Assembly: GCF_014647975.1 (NCBI RefSeq)
Contig: NZ_BMQF01000006.1
Span: 1 to 64,000 of the forward strand
Direction of reading: 5' to 3'
DNA length: 64,000 nt
DNA from: Streptomyces fumigatiscleroticus
GTDB lineage: Bacteria > Actinomycetota > Actinomycetes > Streptomycetales > Streptomycetaceae
Position 1 is the first letter of the stretch. Every line of letters starts with the position of its first letter. This document shows, one piece after another, positions 8,396 to 17,424 of this stretch. The translations under genes were made by a program, and so were the position numbers. The notes below the pieces were generated by a model. That model was not told where the DNA came from. It made no database searches and was given only the letters and a program-made list of their open reading frames with translations.

Positions 8396-9745
8396 ATGGA
8401 ACACACCAAGGCGGAACAGGCACAGGGCCTTGGGGGCCGCGTCAGGACCCTTCGGATACAGCGCGGGCTGAAGCAGCAGGACCTGGCCTCGGCGGAGGTC
8501 TCGACGAGCTACATCTCCCTGATCGAGTCGGGCAAGCGGGTGCCGTCGCCCCCGGTGCTGGCCACCATCGCGGAGAAGCTCGACACCTCCCCCGACTACC
8601 TGCTGACCGGCGTCGACGGCCGTCGCGCCGAGGAGAACCGGCTGAAGCTGGCCTTCGCCGAGATGGCGCTGCGCAACGGGGACAACGGCGAGGCCCTCCA
8701 GTCCTTCGGCGAACTCCTGGCCAGCCGTTCGGCACTGGACGGGGCGATGATCCGGCGCGCCCTGATCGGCCAGGCCACCGCGCTGGAGAAGACGGGGCGC
8801 CTCGAAGCCGCCCTCTCCGTCCTCGACGACCTGCACCGCGATCCGGCGATCGCCGTCGGCTCCGACGAGTGGTGCCGCATCACGGTCGCCCTGTGCCGCT
8901 GCTACCGCAACGCCGGGGACATCGCGCTCAGCATCGACATCGGCGAACGAGCGGTGGCACAGCTCGACGGGCTCGGCCTCGAGACGACGATGGACCACAT
9001 CCAGCTCGGGGTCACCCTCATGGGCTCGTACCACGCGCGCGGCGACCTGACCCGGGCCCAGCTCCTCGGGGAGCGCCTCCTGCCCGCGGCCGAGACACAG
9101 GGCTCCCACGGGGCCCGGGGTGCCGTCTACTGGAACGCGGGACTCGTCGCCGGCTCCCAGGGGCGGCTGAACGAGGCGATCGCCCTGACCGAGCGGGCTC
9201 TGGCGATGATGGCCGAGGGCGACAACGCACGCCACGCGGCCATGCTCCGGATGAACTACGGCGCACTGCTGCTCCAGTTGGACCCACCCAGCCCCGAGCG
9301 CGCCGTGGAGCTGCTGGAATCCGCGCAGGAGGTGCTGGCCGAGGTCGGCAGCGCCAGCGAGCTGTCCCGGTGCGAACTCAATCTGGCCAACGCGGAGAAA
9401 CAGCTCGGCCACTGGGACGCGGCCACGGCCCACGCGGAGCGGGCGCTGGGGCTGCTCGGCTCCGACGCCCAGGCCCTGTCCGCGCGGGCACGGACGTATC
9501 TCGCCGAGATCTGCATGCTGCGAAAGGCTCCGGAAGAGGCCGTACAGCACCTCCACTCGGCCGCCCGCCAGCTGCGGCGGCTGCCCGCCTCGCTGGACAC
9601 CGCGCACACCTGGCGCCACATCGGCGACCTCTGGCGCCGCCACGGGGACTCCGACGAGGCCCTCAAGGCCTACGACATGGCGCTCACCACCGCCGGCCTG
9701 GCCCGGACCCGGGCCCCGGAGGCCGTCCTCACCGACCGGCGCTGA
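8396..9745 (+). CDS. Xre-family transcriptional regulator with TPR-like C-terminus
   Basis: A 449-residue protein. Residues about 12-75 form an Xre/HTH_3 DNA-binding domain: LRIQRGLKQQDLASAEVSTS then YISLIESGKRVPSPPVLATI. The rest is helical with repeated Ala/Leu-rich pairs that look like tetratricopeptide repeats, for example LGHWDAATAHAERALGLLGS and the C-terminal SDEALKAYDMALTTAGL. This architecture is common in Streptomyces developmental and stress regulators, where the TPR part binds a peptide or protein partner. It is divergent from glgA and overlaps the last 17 bp of the convergent phosphohexomutase-like gene. A role in controlling the glucan genes is suggested only by position. Confidence 0.85.
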   Translation: MEHTKAEQAQGLGGRVRTLRIQRGLKQQDLASAEVSTSYISLIESGKRVPSPPVLATIAEKLDTSPDYLLTGVDGRRAEENRLKLAFAEMALRNGDNGEALQSFGELLASRSALDGAMIRRALIGQATALEKTGRLEAALSVLDDLHRDPAIAVGSDEWCRITVALCRCYRNAGDIALSIDIGERAVAQLDGLGLETTMDHIQLGVTLMGSYHARGDLTRAQLLGERLLPAAETQGSHGARGAVYWNAGLVAGSQGRLNEAIALTERALAMMAEGDNARHAAMLRMNYGALLLQLDPPSPERAVELLESAQEVLAEVGSASELSRCELNLANAEKQLGHWDAATAHAERALGLLGSDAQALSARARTYLAEICMLRKAPEEAVQHLHSAARQLRRLPASLDTAHTWRHIGDLWRRHGDSDEALKAYDMALTTAGLARTRAPEAVLTDRR

Positions 9746-11093
9746 CCACCACGTCCACCACCCGGTCCCGCAGCCGCCCCATCGCCGCGACCGTCCCCGC
9801 CTCCACGTTCACCCGGACGACGGGGCCGGTCCCGGGCACGCGTACGTTGAACCACGCGCCGTCGGCCAGCTCGCCGGTCACCCCGTCGAGGTGGTCCAGT
9901 GCCGTGCCGTCCGTGGCGAAGTGGCGGACCACGCGCTGGAGGGCGGCCAGCGGATCGGGCACGGGAACGTCGATCGTGCCGGAGGAGGCGTACCGGTCGT
10001 GCCGGGCGACCAGCTCCGACAGCTCCTTGCCCGTGTCGCCGAGCTCGGCCAGCAGATGCAGGGCGGCCAGCATGCCCGTGTCGGCGTACCAGACGTCGCG
10101 GAAGTAGTAGTGGCCGCAGTGCGCGCCGCCGAACGCCGCGTCCTGTTCGGCCATCAGCGCCTTGATGGCGGCGGGGCCGATACGGGACCGCACGGGAATG
10201 CCGCCCGCCTCCTTGATCGCGTCGATGGCGGAGGTGGCGGTGACCAGGTCGTGGACCACGGCGGCGCCCGGACGGCGAGCCAGTTCGCGCCCGGCCACCA
10301 GCGCGATCACCGCGGCGGGCGGCACCACGGCGCCGCGCTCGTCGACGGCGACCATGCGGTCGCCGTCGCCGTCGAAGGCCAGGCCGACGTCGGCCCCCGT
10401 CTCCCGCACCGTGTCCCGCAGCCCGCTCACGTCGTCCAGGTCCGGCGCACGGTGCGGGAACGTACCGTCCGGCTCGAGATGGAGCGGCACCAGTTCGATC
10501 GACGGATGGTCCAGGACGAGCGGGGCCGTCAGGCCGGCCATCCCGTTGCCCGCGTCGACGACGACCTTCAGGGGGCGGATGCCCGAGAGGTCGACGAGCG
10601 CGCGCAGGTGCTCCGCGTAGTCGGTCAGGACGCGGGCGGGCACCATCGAGCCGGGGCGGTCGGTCAGCGGCGGGCGGGGTTCGCGCAGGCGGCGCCGGAG
10701 CAGGCCCATCCCCGTGCCCTCGTCGACGTCGACGGCGCCCGCGCGGCACAGCCGGATCCCGTTGTACGCGGCGGGGGCGCGGCCCGCGGTGATCATGGCG
10801 CCGGGGACGTCCAGGCGGCCCGAGACGTAGGACAGGTAGTCGGTGGGGCCCAGACCCGCGTCGACGGCGTCCGCGCCCTGGTCCAGGACGCCCTGGGCGA
10901 AGGCGTCGGCGAGGCAGGGCGAGGACTGCCGCGCGTCGTGCGCGACGGCGATCACGTCCGCGCCGGTCAGCTCGGTGAACGCGGCGCCGACCCGGTAGGC
11001 GAGGCCAGGGTCGAGCTCGGCGCGGAACAGGCCCCTGATGTCGTACGGGGTCACGATCCGGTCGTACAGATCGTCCTCGGGTTCAGTGGTCAT
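9729..11093 (-). CDS. Phosphohexomutase-family protein lacking key active-site residues (probable pseudoenzyme)
   Basis: A 454-residue protein with the four-domain phosphomannomutase/phosphoglucomutase fold. The metal loop is intact (AFDGDGDRMVAVD). The phosphoserine loop, normally TASHNP, reads ITAGRAPAAYNG, so the serine that carries the phosphate is Gly. The sugar-binding loop, normally GExSGH, reads GGAHCGHYYF. The C-terminal phosphate loop, normally RxSxTEP, reads NVRVPGTGPVVR. Three of four catalytic loops are therefore altered while fold and length are kept. It is the last gene of the glucan operon; its ATG overlaps the glgB stop by 11 bp. It may have a regulatory, scaffolding or sugar-phosphate-sensing role, or altered chemistry. 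It is not a recent pseudogene, as the frame is intact. Confidence 0.85.
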   Translation of the reverse strand: MTTEPEDDLYDRIVTPYDIRGLFRAELDPGLAYRVGAAFTELTGADVIAVAHDARQSSPCLADAFAQGVLDQGADAVDAGLGPTDYLSYVSGRLDVPGAMITAGRAPAAYNGIRLCRAGAVDVDEGTGMGLLRRRLREPRPPLTDRPGSMVPARVLTDYAEHLRALVDLSGIRPLKVVVDAGNGMAGLTAPLVLDHPSIELVPLHLEPDGTFPHRAPDLDDVSGLRDTVRETGADVGLAFDGDGDRMVAVDERGAVVPPAAVIALVAGRELARRPGAAVVHDLVTATSAIDAIKEAGGIPVRSRIGPAAIKALMAEQDAAFGGAHCGHYYFRDVWYADTGMLAALHLLAELGDTGKELSELVARHDRYASSGTIDVPVPDPLAALQRVVRHFATDGTALDHLDGVTGELADGAWFNVRVPGTGPVVRVNVEAGTVAAMGRLRDRVVDVVVSAGR

Positions 11094-13323
11094 CGAGGTC
11101 GTCCTCCTCAGGGCCGGGAGCGGGACCGTCGGCGGGATCCAGCCACACCACCGCGAGCGGGGGCAGGGTGAGGGCGGCGCTCCGCGCGCGCCCGTGCCAG
11201 GGGACCGGCTCGGCCCGGATCACCCGCTCGTTGCGTACGTCGCTGCCGCCGTAGCCGGCGGCGTCGGTGTTCAGTACCTCCCTCCAGGCGGGAGCGTCCG
11301 GCAGGCCGACGCGGTAGCCGGCGCGGACGACGGGCGAGAGGTTGGCGACCACGACGAGGGGGCGTCCCGCCGCGTCGTGGCGGACGAAGGACAGGACGTT
11401 CGCCTCGGCGTGCGAGGCGTCGATCCAGGAGAAGCCGGCCGGGTCCGCGTCCAGCTCCCACAGGGCCGGGGTGGCGCGGTAGCGGGTGTTGAGGTCGCGG
11501 ACCAGGGCGCGGATGCCGCGGTGGCCGGCGTGTCCCGGCCATGCCTCGTCGAGCACCCACCACTGCGGCCCCGCGTCGTGGTCGAACTCCTCCCCCTGGC
11601 CGAACTCCTGCCCCATGAAGAGCAGCTGTTTGCCCGGGTGGGCCCACATGAAGGCGTACAGCGCCCGCAGGGTCGCGCGCCGCTGCCACCAGTCGCCCGG
11701 CATCTTCGCCACCAGCGCGCCCTTGCCGTGCACGACCTCGTCGTGGGACAGCGGCAGCAGGTAGTGCTCGCTGTACGCGTAGACCATGGCGAAGGTCAAC
11801 TCGTCCTGGTGCCAGGCGCGGTGCACCGGGTCGCGGGCGAGGTGGCCGAGCGTGTCGTGCATCCAGCCCAGGTTCCACTTCAGGTCGAAGCCGAGGCCGC
11901 CGAAGCCGTCCTTCCCGGTCTCGTAGGTGGGCCGGGTCACGCCCGGCCAGGCCGTGGACTCCTCGGCGATGGTCAGGGCGCCGGGCGCGGTGCGGCGGAC
12001 GGTGTCGGTCAGCTCCTGGAGGAAGGCGACCGCGTCCAGGTTCTGGTTGCCGCCGTGCTCGTTGGGGCTCCAGTCGCCGTGCGGGCGCGAGTAGTCGAGG
12101 TAGAGCATCGAGGCGACGGCGTCCACGCGCAGCGCGTCCGCGTGGAACTCCGTGCACCAGTACACGGCGCTGGCGACGAGGAAGTTGCGCACCTCGCGGC
12201 GCCCGTAGTCGAACTCCAGGGTGCCCCAGTCGGGGTGGTGGGCGCGGCGCGGGTCGGACGGTTCGTAGAGCGGCTCGCCGTCGAAGCGGGCGAGCGCGAA
12301 GTCGTCCTTGGGGAAGTGCGCGGGGACCCAGTCCAGGATGACGCCGATGCCCGCCGCGTGCAGGGAGTCGATCAGGTACCGCAGGTCGTCGGGGTCCCCC
12401 AGGCGGGACGTGGGCGCGAAGAAGCCGGTGACCTGGTAGCCCCAGGAGCCGCCGAAGGGGTGTTCCATGACGGGCATGAACTCGACATGGGTGAAGCCGA
12501 GGCCGGCGACGTACTCGGGCAGTTCCTCGGCGAGTCGCCGGTAGGTGAGTCCGGGCCGCCAGGACGGCAGATGCACCTCGTACACCGACAGGGGACGGGT
12601 GTGGCAGTCCTCGCCGCCACGGGTCGCCATCCACGCGGCGTCGTTCCAGGCGTACGCCGACGTGTGCACCACGGAGGCGGTGGCGGGCGGCACCTCGGCG
12701 GCGCGGGCCAGCGGGTCGGCCTTCTGCACCAGGCGGCCGTCGCGGGTGTGGATCTCGTACTTGTAGCGGGTGCCCGCGCCGGCGCCGGGCACGAACAGCT
12801 CCCACACGCCGCTGGAGCCCAGCGAGCGCATCGGGTGGGCGGCGCCCCGCCAGCCGTTGAAGTCGCCCATGACGCGGACGCCCTGGGCGTTCGGCGCCCA
12901 GAGGGCGAAGGAGGTCCCGGTGACGCCGTCCAGGGTGCGCACGTGGGAGCCGAGGACCCGCCACAGGAGTTCGTGGCGGCCCTCGGAGATCAGGTGCAGG
13001 TCGACGTCGCCGAGCGTGGGCGGGAAGCGGTAGCCGTCGTCCTGGACCTGCTCGGCGCCGTCGTCGTACGTCACCAGGAAATGGTGGTCCGTCCACGCGC
13101 CGGGCAGGGTGCCGGTGAACAACCCGTCCCGCTGGTGCGCCAGTTCGGCCCGCTCACCCGTGGGGCGGACCGCCACGACGCTGCGCGCCAGGGGTCTCAG
13201 GGCACGTACGACGGTGTGCCCGTCGCCCGTGGGGTGGGCGCCGAGGAAGCTGTGGGGGTCGTGGTGGGCGCCGGCCAGGATGCGGTCCAGGTCGACATCC
13301 GCCAGGGGCGTGGTCACGGGCAA
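11083..13323 (-). CDS. glgB: 1,4-alpha-glucan branching enzyme
   Basis: A GH13 branching enzyme of about 746 residues that introduces alpha-1,6 branches into linear glucan made by GlgE. An N-terminal CBM48-type segment (GAHHDPHSFLGAHP) precedes the TIM barrel. Catalytic motifs are intact: nucleophile Asp in ALRVDAVASMLYLDYSR, acid/base Glu in TIAEESTAWPGVTR, and LSHDEVVHGKGAL. I chose the TTG at 13323 because an AAGGA site lies eight bases upstream; the GTG two codons later is the alternative. It lies 35 bp downstream of mak and overlaps the next gene by 11 bp. Confidence 0.95.
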   Translation of the reverse strand: MPVTTPLADVDLDRILAGAHHDPHSFLGAHPTGDGHTVVRALRPLARSVVAVRPTGERAELAHQRDGLFTGTLPGAWTDHHFLVTYDDGAEQVQDDGYRFPPTLGDVDLHLISEGRHELLWRVLGSHVRTLDGVTGTSFALWAPNAQGVRVMGDFNGWRGAAHPMRSLGSSGVWELFVPGAGAGTRYKYEIHTRDGRLVQKADPLARAAEVPPATASVVHTSAYAWNDAAWMATRGGEDCHTRPLSVYEVHLPSWRPGLTYRRLAEELPEYVAGLGFTHVEFMPVMEHPFGGSWGYQVTGFFAPTSRLGDPDDLRYLIDSLHAAGIGVILDWVPAHFPKDDFALARFDGEPLYEPSDPRRAHHPDWGTLEFDYGRREVRNFLVASAVYWCTEFHADALRVDAVASMLYLDYSRPHGDWSPNEHGGNQNLDAVAFLQELTDTVRRTAPGALTIAEESTAWPGVTRPTYETGKDGFGGLGFDLKWNLGWMHDTLGHLARDPVHRAWHQDELTFAMVYAYSEHYLLPLSHDEVVHGKGALVAKMPGDWWQRRATLRALYAFMWAHPGKQLLFMGQEFGQGEEFDHDAGPQWWVLDEAWPGHAGHRGIRALVRDLNTRYRATPALWELDADPAGFSWIDASHAEANVLSFVRHDAAGRPLVVVANLSPVVRAGYRVGLPDAPAWREVLNTDAAGYGGSDVRNERVIRAEPVPWHGRARSAALTLPPLAVVWLDPADGPAPGPEEDDLDDH

Positions 13324-13358
13324 CGTCGCGGTCCTTTTCGGTCGTGGGTGGGTGCCCG

Positions 13359-14777
13359 TCAGGCACGGGCCAGACGATGTACCGCCTCCAGGGGGATCGG
13401 CAGCCAGTCCGGGCGGTGCCGGGACTCGTAGACGGCCTCGTAGACCGCCTTGTCCGCCTCGAAGGCCCGGAGCGGAAGGGGGTGGCAGTGCGGGTCCGTG
13501 CCGCCCGCGTCCGCGTAGCCGGCGATGAACGCGCGGCGGTTGCGGACCGCCCACGCGTGCGCGCGGCGGGCGCGGCGCAGGCGGGAGCCCGGGGCGTCCG
13601 CCAAGTCGCGTTCGCGCAGGGCCCGCAGGCCCGCCTGGGCGGCGTAGTCGAAGGAGCGGAGCATGCCTGCCACGTCCCTCAGCACCGGCTGCGGGGTGGC
13701 GCGTTCGGCGGCCGGGCGGGCCGGTTCGCCCTCGAAGTCGATCAGATGCCAGCCGGCCGGTGTGGGCAGCGCCTGGCCCAGGTGCAGATCGCCGTGGACC
13801 CGCTGGGCGAGGACCGGGCAGCCGCGCGCGCCCGCCCGGGCGTAGTCGTCGTAGAGCCTGGTGATCCCGGCGCGGTGGCGGTCCAGCGCCGGTACCTCCT
13901 CGACCGCACGGGCGAGGCGCTCGGTCATCAGGGCGGCCTCCCGCGCGATGTCGTCCGGGGTGAGCCGCACGCGCGGGAAGGCTTCGGCCAGTGCCGTGTG
14001 CACCTCGGCGACGGCCGTGCCCAGGGCGCGGGCGTGCGCGGTGAAGCCGCCGGTCGCCGGGACGGTGGAGCAGGTGCCGTCCACGCAGTCGGCGACCTGG
14101 CGCACGGCGGCCTGCCAGCCGTCGCCCTCGGCCGGCAGGAGGTCCTCCATGAGGCCGAGGACCAGGCCGGTGTCCCCGCTGAGCAGGGTGCCGTGCAGCC
14201 GCGGGGTGCGGGAGCAGCGCACCTCGGTGAGCGCGCGCAGCGTCTCCACCTCCAGGTGCGGGCCCGGTTCGGGCCGCCGGTAGATCTTGAGCAGCAGCCG
14301 GTCGCCGTAGACGACGCCGCTGTTGCTCTGGTCGGCGGTGAGCGGCCGGGGCACCAGGCCCACCGGCAGCGGCATCGGTGTGGCGCGCTCCATGCGCAGC
14401 CCGCCGCCCGTACCGCGCGCGAGATGGCGCAGGAGCACGCCCATGAGCGCGGCGTCCTCCGTGGCCTCGTACAGGGTCCAGCCGCTCCAGCGCCCCTGCC
14501 GTACCTGCCCGATGGCCGCGCCCGCGAGCCACCGGGGCAGTTCGGGACGCAGGCCGAGCAGGAACTGGTAGAGCTCTCCGCCTCCGGTGCGCAGCACGGC
14601 GTGCAGCAGTACGGGCGCCTGGTCCCGCACGACGTCGACCACGACCGGGGTGAGCCCCTCGGCGGGGCCCGCCCCGGCCGCGTACCAGCGGCGCGTACGC
14701 AGCCAGGGGCCGAGCAGCGGCAGCAGCGGGGCGACCGGCTGCTGCCGCTGCCCGACCTCCGCCGGGGCGAGAGTCAT
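13359..14777 (-). CDS. mak: Maltokinase (Mak/Pep2)
   Basis: A 472-residue kinase that phosphorylates maltose to alpha-maltose 1-phosphate, the donor for GlgE. The kinase core shows RVHGDLHLGQAL (catalytic Asp) and HLIDFEGEPARP (metal-binding Asp), the aminoglycoside-phosphotransferase-like pattern of maltokinases. The N-terminal cap (LPLLGPWLRTRRWYAAG) is typical. Its ATG overlaps the glgE stop as ATGA, so translation is coupled. In many actinobacteria mak is fused or adjacent to treS, which makes its maltose from trehalose; no treS lies here between glgE and mak, so the maltose must come from a gene elsewhere or from another source. Confidence 0.93.
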   Translation of the reverse strand: MTLAPAEVGQRQQPVAPLLPLLGPWLRTRRWYAAGAGPAEGLTPVVVDVVRDQAPVLLHAVLRTGGGELYQFLLGLRPELPRWLAGAAIGQVRQGRWSGWTLYEATEDAALMGVLLRHLARGTGGGLRMERATPMPLPVGLVPRPLTADQSNSGVVYGDRLLLKIYRRPEPGPHLEVETLRALTEVRCSRTPRLHGTLLSGDTGLVLGLMEDLLPAEGDGWQAAVRQVADCVDGTCSTVPATGGFTAHARALGTAVAEVHTALAEAFPRVRLTPDDIAREAALMTERLARAVEEVPALDRHRAGITRLYDDYARAGARGCPVLAQRVHGDLHLGQALPTPAGWHLIDFEGEPARPAAERATPQPVLRDVAGMLRSFDYAAQAGLRALRERDLADAPGSRLRRARRAHAWAVRNRRAFIAGYADAGGTDPHCHPLPLRAFEADKAVYEAVYESRHRPDWLPIPLEAVHRLARA

Positions 14778-16792
14778 GACGTCTCCCCCGCCGGGACCAG
14801 GAGGTGGGCCGGGGCGCGGCCCGGTTCCAGGCGGAAGTACGTCTCCCGGTGCCAGGCGTGGATCTCGCCGGTGAGCTCGTCGCGCAGCTTCAGGGAGCCG
14901 TCGTCGGGCAGGCCGAGCGCGGCCAGGTCGAAGGTGACGGTGCCCTCGGCCGGGTGGTGCGGGTCGAGGTTGACGACGGCGAGGACGGTGTCGACCGAGC
15001 CGTCGGGCAGCCGCACCTGCTTGGAGTAGGCGACGACCTGGGGATGCGGCACGGTGTGGAAGCGGAGGTTGCGCAGCTCCTGCAAGGCCGGGTGGGCACG
15101 GCGCAGCTCGTTGAGGCGGGTGATCAGCGGGGCGATGGAGCGGCCCTCGGCCTCGGCGGCGGCCCAGTCGCGCGGGCGCAGCTCGTACTTCTCGGAGTTC
15201 TTGTAGTCCTCGGTGCCGGGCTGGAGGACCTCGTTCTCGCACAGCTCGTACCCCGCGTAGACGCCCCAGGTGGGGGCGAGCGTCGCGGCGAGCACGGCGC
15301 GTGTCTCGAAGGCCGGCCGGCCGCCGTCCTGGAGGTAGGCGTGCAGGATGTCCGGGGTGTTCACGAAGAGGTTGGGGCGCAGGAAGTCGGCGCTGTCGTG
15401 CGCGAGTTCACTCGCGTACTCGGTCAGCTCCTCCTTCTCGTTCTTCCAGGTGAAGTACGTGTACGACTGCTGGAAGCCGGCCTGCGCGAGGGCGTGCACC
15501 ATGGCGCGCCGGGTGAAGGCCTCGGCGAGGAACACCACGTCGGGGTCGCGGTCGTTGATCTCCGCGATCACCCGCCGCCAGAAGCCGACGGGCTTGGTGT
15601 GCGGGTTGTCGACGCGGAAGGTCCGCACGCCCTGGTCCATCCAGAAGCGCAGCAGCCGCACGCTCTCGGCGACCAGCCCCTCGAAGTCCTTCTCGAAGGC
15701 GAGGGGGTGGATGTCCTCGTACTTCTTGGGCGGGTTCTCGGCGGGCGCGACGGAGCCGTCGAGCCGCTGGGTGAACCACTCGGGGTGCTCGGTCAGCCAC
15801 GGGTGGTCGGGCGAGCACTGAAGGGCGAAGTCCAGCGCCACCTGGAGACCCAGCTTCCCGGCCTCGGCGACGAACCGGCGGAAGTCGTCGAGGGTGCCCA
15901 GGTCCGGGTGGACGGCGTCGTGGCCGCCCTCGGCCGAACCGATCGCCCACGGCGATCCCACGTCGTGCTCGCCCGCGACGAGCGCGTTGTCCCTGCCCTT
16001 GCGGTGGGTGCGGCCGATGGGGTGGATCGGCGGCAGGTACACCACGTCGAAGCCCATCGCGGCGATCGCGGGCAGCCGCCGCGCCGCCGTCACGAACGTC
16101 CCGCCGACCGGCGGCCCGCCGTCGGTCAGCCGGGCCCCCTCCGAGCGCGGGAACATCTCGTACCAGGCGCCGACGAGCGCCCTGCGCCCCTCGACGAGCA
16201 GGGGCAGCGGCCAGGAGGCGGTGACGAGTTCGCGCAGCGGGTGCCGGCGCAGCGCGGCGACCGCCTCGGGGGCGGCGGTCGCGGCGAGCCGGCGGGGGAC
16301 CGGGCTCGCGTCGTCGCCGAGGGCTCGCGCCACCGCGCGCACCGCCTCCTGGCGGCCTGTGTCCGGGATCCCGAAGGCGGCCCGCTCGTACAGCAGCGCG
16401 CCCTCGGCGAGCATCAGCTCGACATCGACCCCGGCGGGGATCTTCAGTTCGGCGTCGCGGCGCCAGGTGGCCACGGGGTCGGCCCACGCCTCGACGCTGT
16501 ACGTCCATCTGCCCGGCTCCCCGGCCACGACGGTGGCCTCCCACCGGTCGGCGTCCGGGTCGACGAGGGTCATCGGGATCCAGGCCCCGGGCCGCCCGCG
16601 CGGGTCCCGCAGCACGACATTGGCCCCGATCTCGCCCGAGCCCTCGCGGAACACCGTGGCGCTGATCGTGAGGGTCTCGCCCGCGACGGCCTTCACGGGC
16701 ACGGCCCCGCCGCGCACCCGGGGCCGGACGTCGCGGATCGGTATGCGGTCGCCGAGGGGAACGCGGGCGCCCGGGTCCAGGACGGCGGTCAT
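14774..16792 (-). CDS. glgE: Alpha-1,4-glucan:maltose-1-phosphate maltosyltransferase
   Basis: A GH13_3 enzyme of 672 residues that extends linear alpha-1,4-glucan by maltose units from maltose 1-phosphate. An N-terminal beta-domain precedes the barrel, which contains VVYLPPIHPIGRTHRKG, the nucleophile Asp in RTFRVDNPHTKPVGFW, the acid/base Glu in VVFLAEAFTRR, and NTPDIL with the third acidic residue. The ATG at 16792 overlaps the stop of the upstream DJ-1 gene (ATGA), and its own stop overlaps mak in the same way. All residues needed for activity are present. Confidence 0.96.
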   Translation of the reverse strand: MTAVLDPGARVPLGDRIPIRDVRPRVRGGAVPVKAVAGETLTISATVFREGSGEIGANVVLRDPRGRPGAWIPMTLVDPDADRWEATVVAGEPGRWTYSVEAWADPVATWRRDAELKIPAGVDVELMLAEGALLYERAAFGIPDTGRQEAVRAVARALGDDASPVPRRLAATAAPEAVAALRRHPLRELVTASWPLPLLVEGRRALVGAWYEMFPRSEGARLTDGGPPVGGTFVTAARRLPAIAAMGFDVVYLPPIHPIGRTHRKGRDNALVAGEHDVGSPWAIGSAEGGHDAVHPDLGTLDDFRRFVAEAGKLGLQVALDFALQCSPDHPWLTEHPEWFTQRLDGSVAPAENPPKKYEDIHPLAFEKDFEGLVAESVRLLRFWMDQGVRTFRVDNPHTKPVGFWRRVIAEINDRDPDVVFLAEAFTRRAMVHALAQAGFQQSYTYFTWKNEKEELTEYASELAHDSADFLRPNLFVNTPDILHAYLQDGGRPAFETRAVLAATLAPTWGVYAGYELCENEVLQPGTEDYKNSEKYELRPRDWAAAEAEGRSIAPLITRLNELRRAHPALQELRNLRFHTVPHPQVVAYSKQVRLPDGSVDTVLAVVNLDPHHPAEGTVTFDLAALGLPDDGSLKLRDELTGEIHAWHRETYFRLEPGRAPAHLLVPAGETS

Positions 16793-17421
16793 CGGGCACC
16801 TCCCACGGCCGCGGCCCGTGTCCCGCCCCGCGCCCGCGCCGCCCGCTCCTGCTCCCGCGCGGCGATCAGGTCGATGATCGTCCGGGCGAAGAGATGGCAG
16901 TGCGCCCCGGTGCGCCCGGTGACCAGGTCCTCGTCGACGACCACGTCCTCGTCGACGTACAGACCGCCCATGTTGCGCAGATCGCCGAGCAGGTTGTTGT
17001 GGACGACGGCACGGCGCCCGCTCACCAGGTGCGGCAGCGGCGCCGTCAGCCACATGCCGTGGCAGATGATGCCCTTGACGATGGCCGGGTCCTGGAAGGC
17101 GCGCCTGAGGAAACGTACCGCCGGCGGGAGCTCGGCCGGGTCCTCGGTGTAGCGCAGGCGGTCGGAGACCATCCCGGAGGGAACGATCACCGCCGAGAAC
17201 TCCTTGAGCGCGAACTCGTCGACGTCCTCGAAGGACTCGCGCACGACGAACGGCATCCGGTGCTCGTGCCCCTGGAAGGTGATCTCGTCCTGGCCCCACA
17301 TCCGGGACAGGAAGTGCACCTCGGCGCCTTCCTCGGGGAAGCGGTGCTGATAGTAGAGGATCTCGGGTTCGTAGAAGTCGCTCTCCAGCAGGATCGCGAT
17401 CTTGTGTCCCGTCAGTCGCAC
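16789..17421 (-). CDS. DJ-1/PfpI family protein, translationally coupled to glgE
   Basis: A 210-residue class I glutamine-amidotransferase-like protein of the DJ-1/PfpI superfamily. The nucleophile elbow reads GIICHGMW, giving the Cys-His pair, and an N-terminal acidic residue sits in LLESDFYEPE. Members act as glyoxalase III-like or amide/carbonyl hydrolases, chaperones or isocyanide hydratases; the sequence does not single one out. The C-terminus is an Ala/Arg-rich tail. GTG start at 17421 with GAGGAG six bases upstream; it begins three bases after the TPP-enzyme stop and ends overlapping the glgE ATG, so the product is made in step with GlgE. Confidence 0.85.
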   Translation of the reverse strand: MRLTGHKIAILLESDFYEPEILYYQHRFPEEGAEVHFLSRMWGQDEITFQGHEHRMPFVVRESFEDVDEFALKEFSAVIVPSGMVSDRLRYTEDPAELPPAVRFLRRAFQDPAIVKGIICHGMWLTAPLPHLVSGRRAVVHNNLLGDLRNMGGLYVDEDVVVDEDLVTGRTGAHCHLFARTIIDLIAAREQERAARARGGTRAAAVGGAR

Positions 17422-17424
17422 GGT

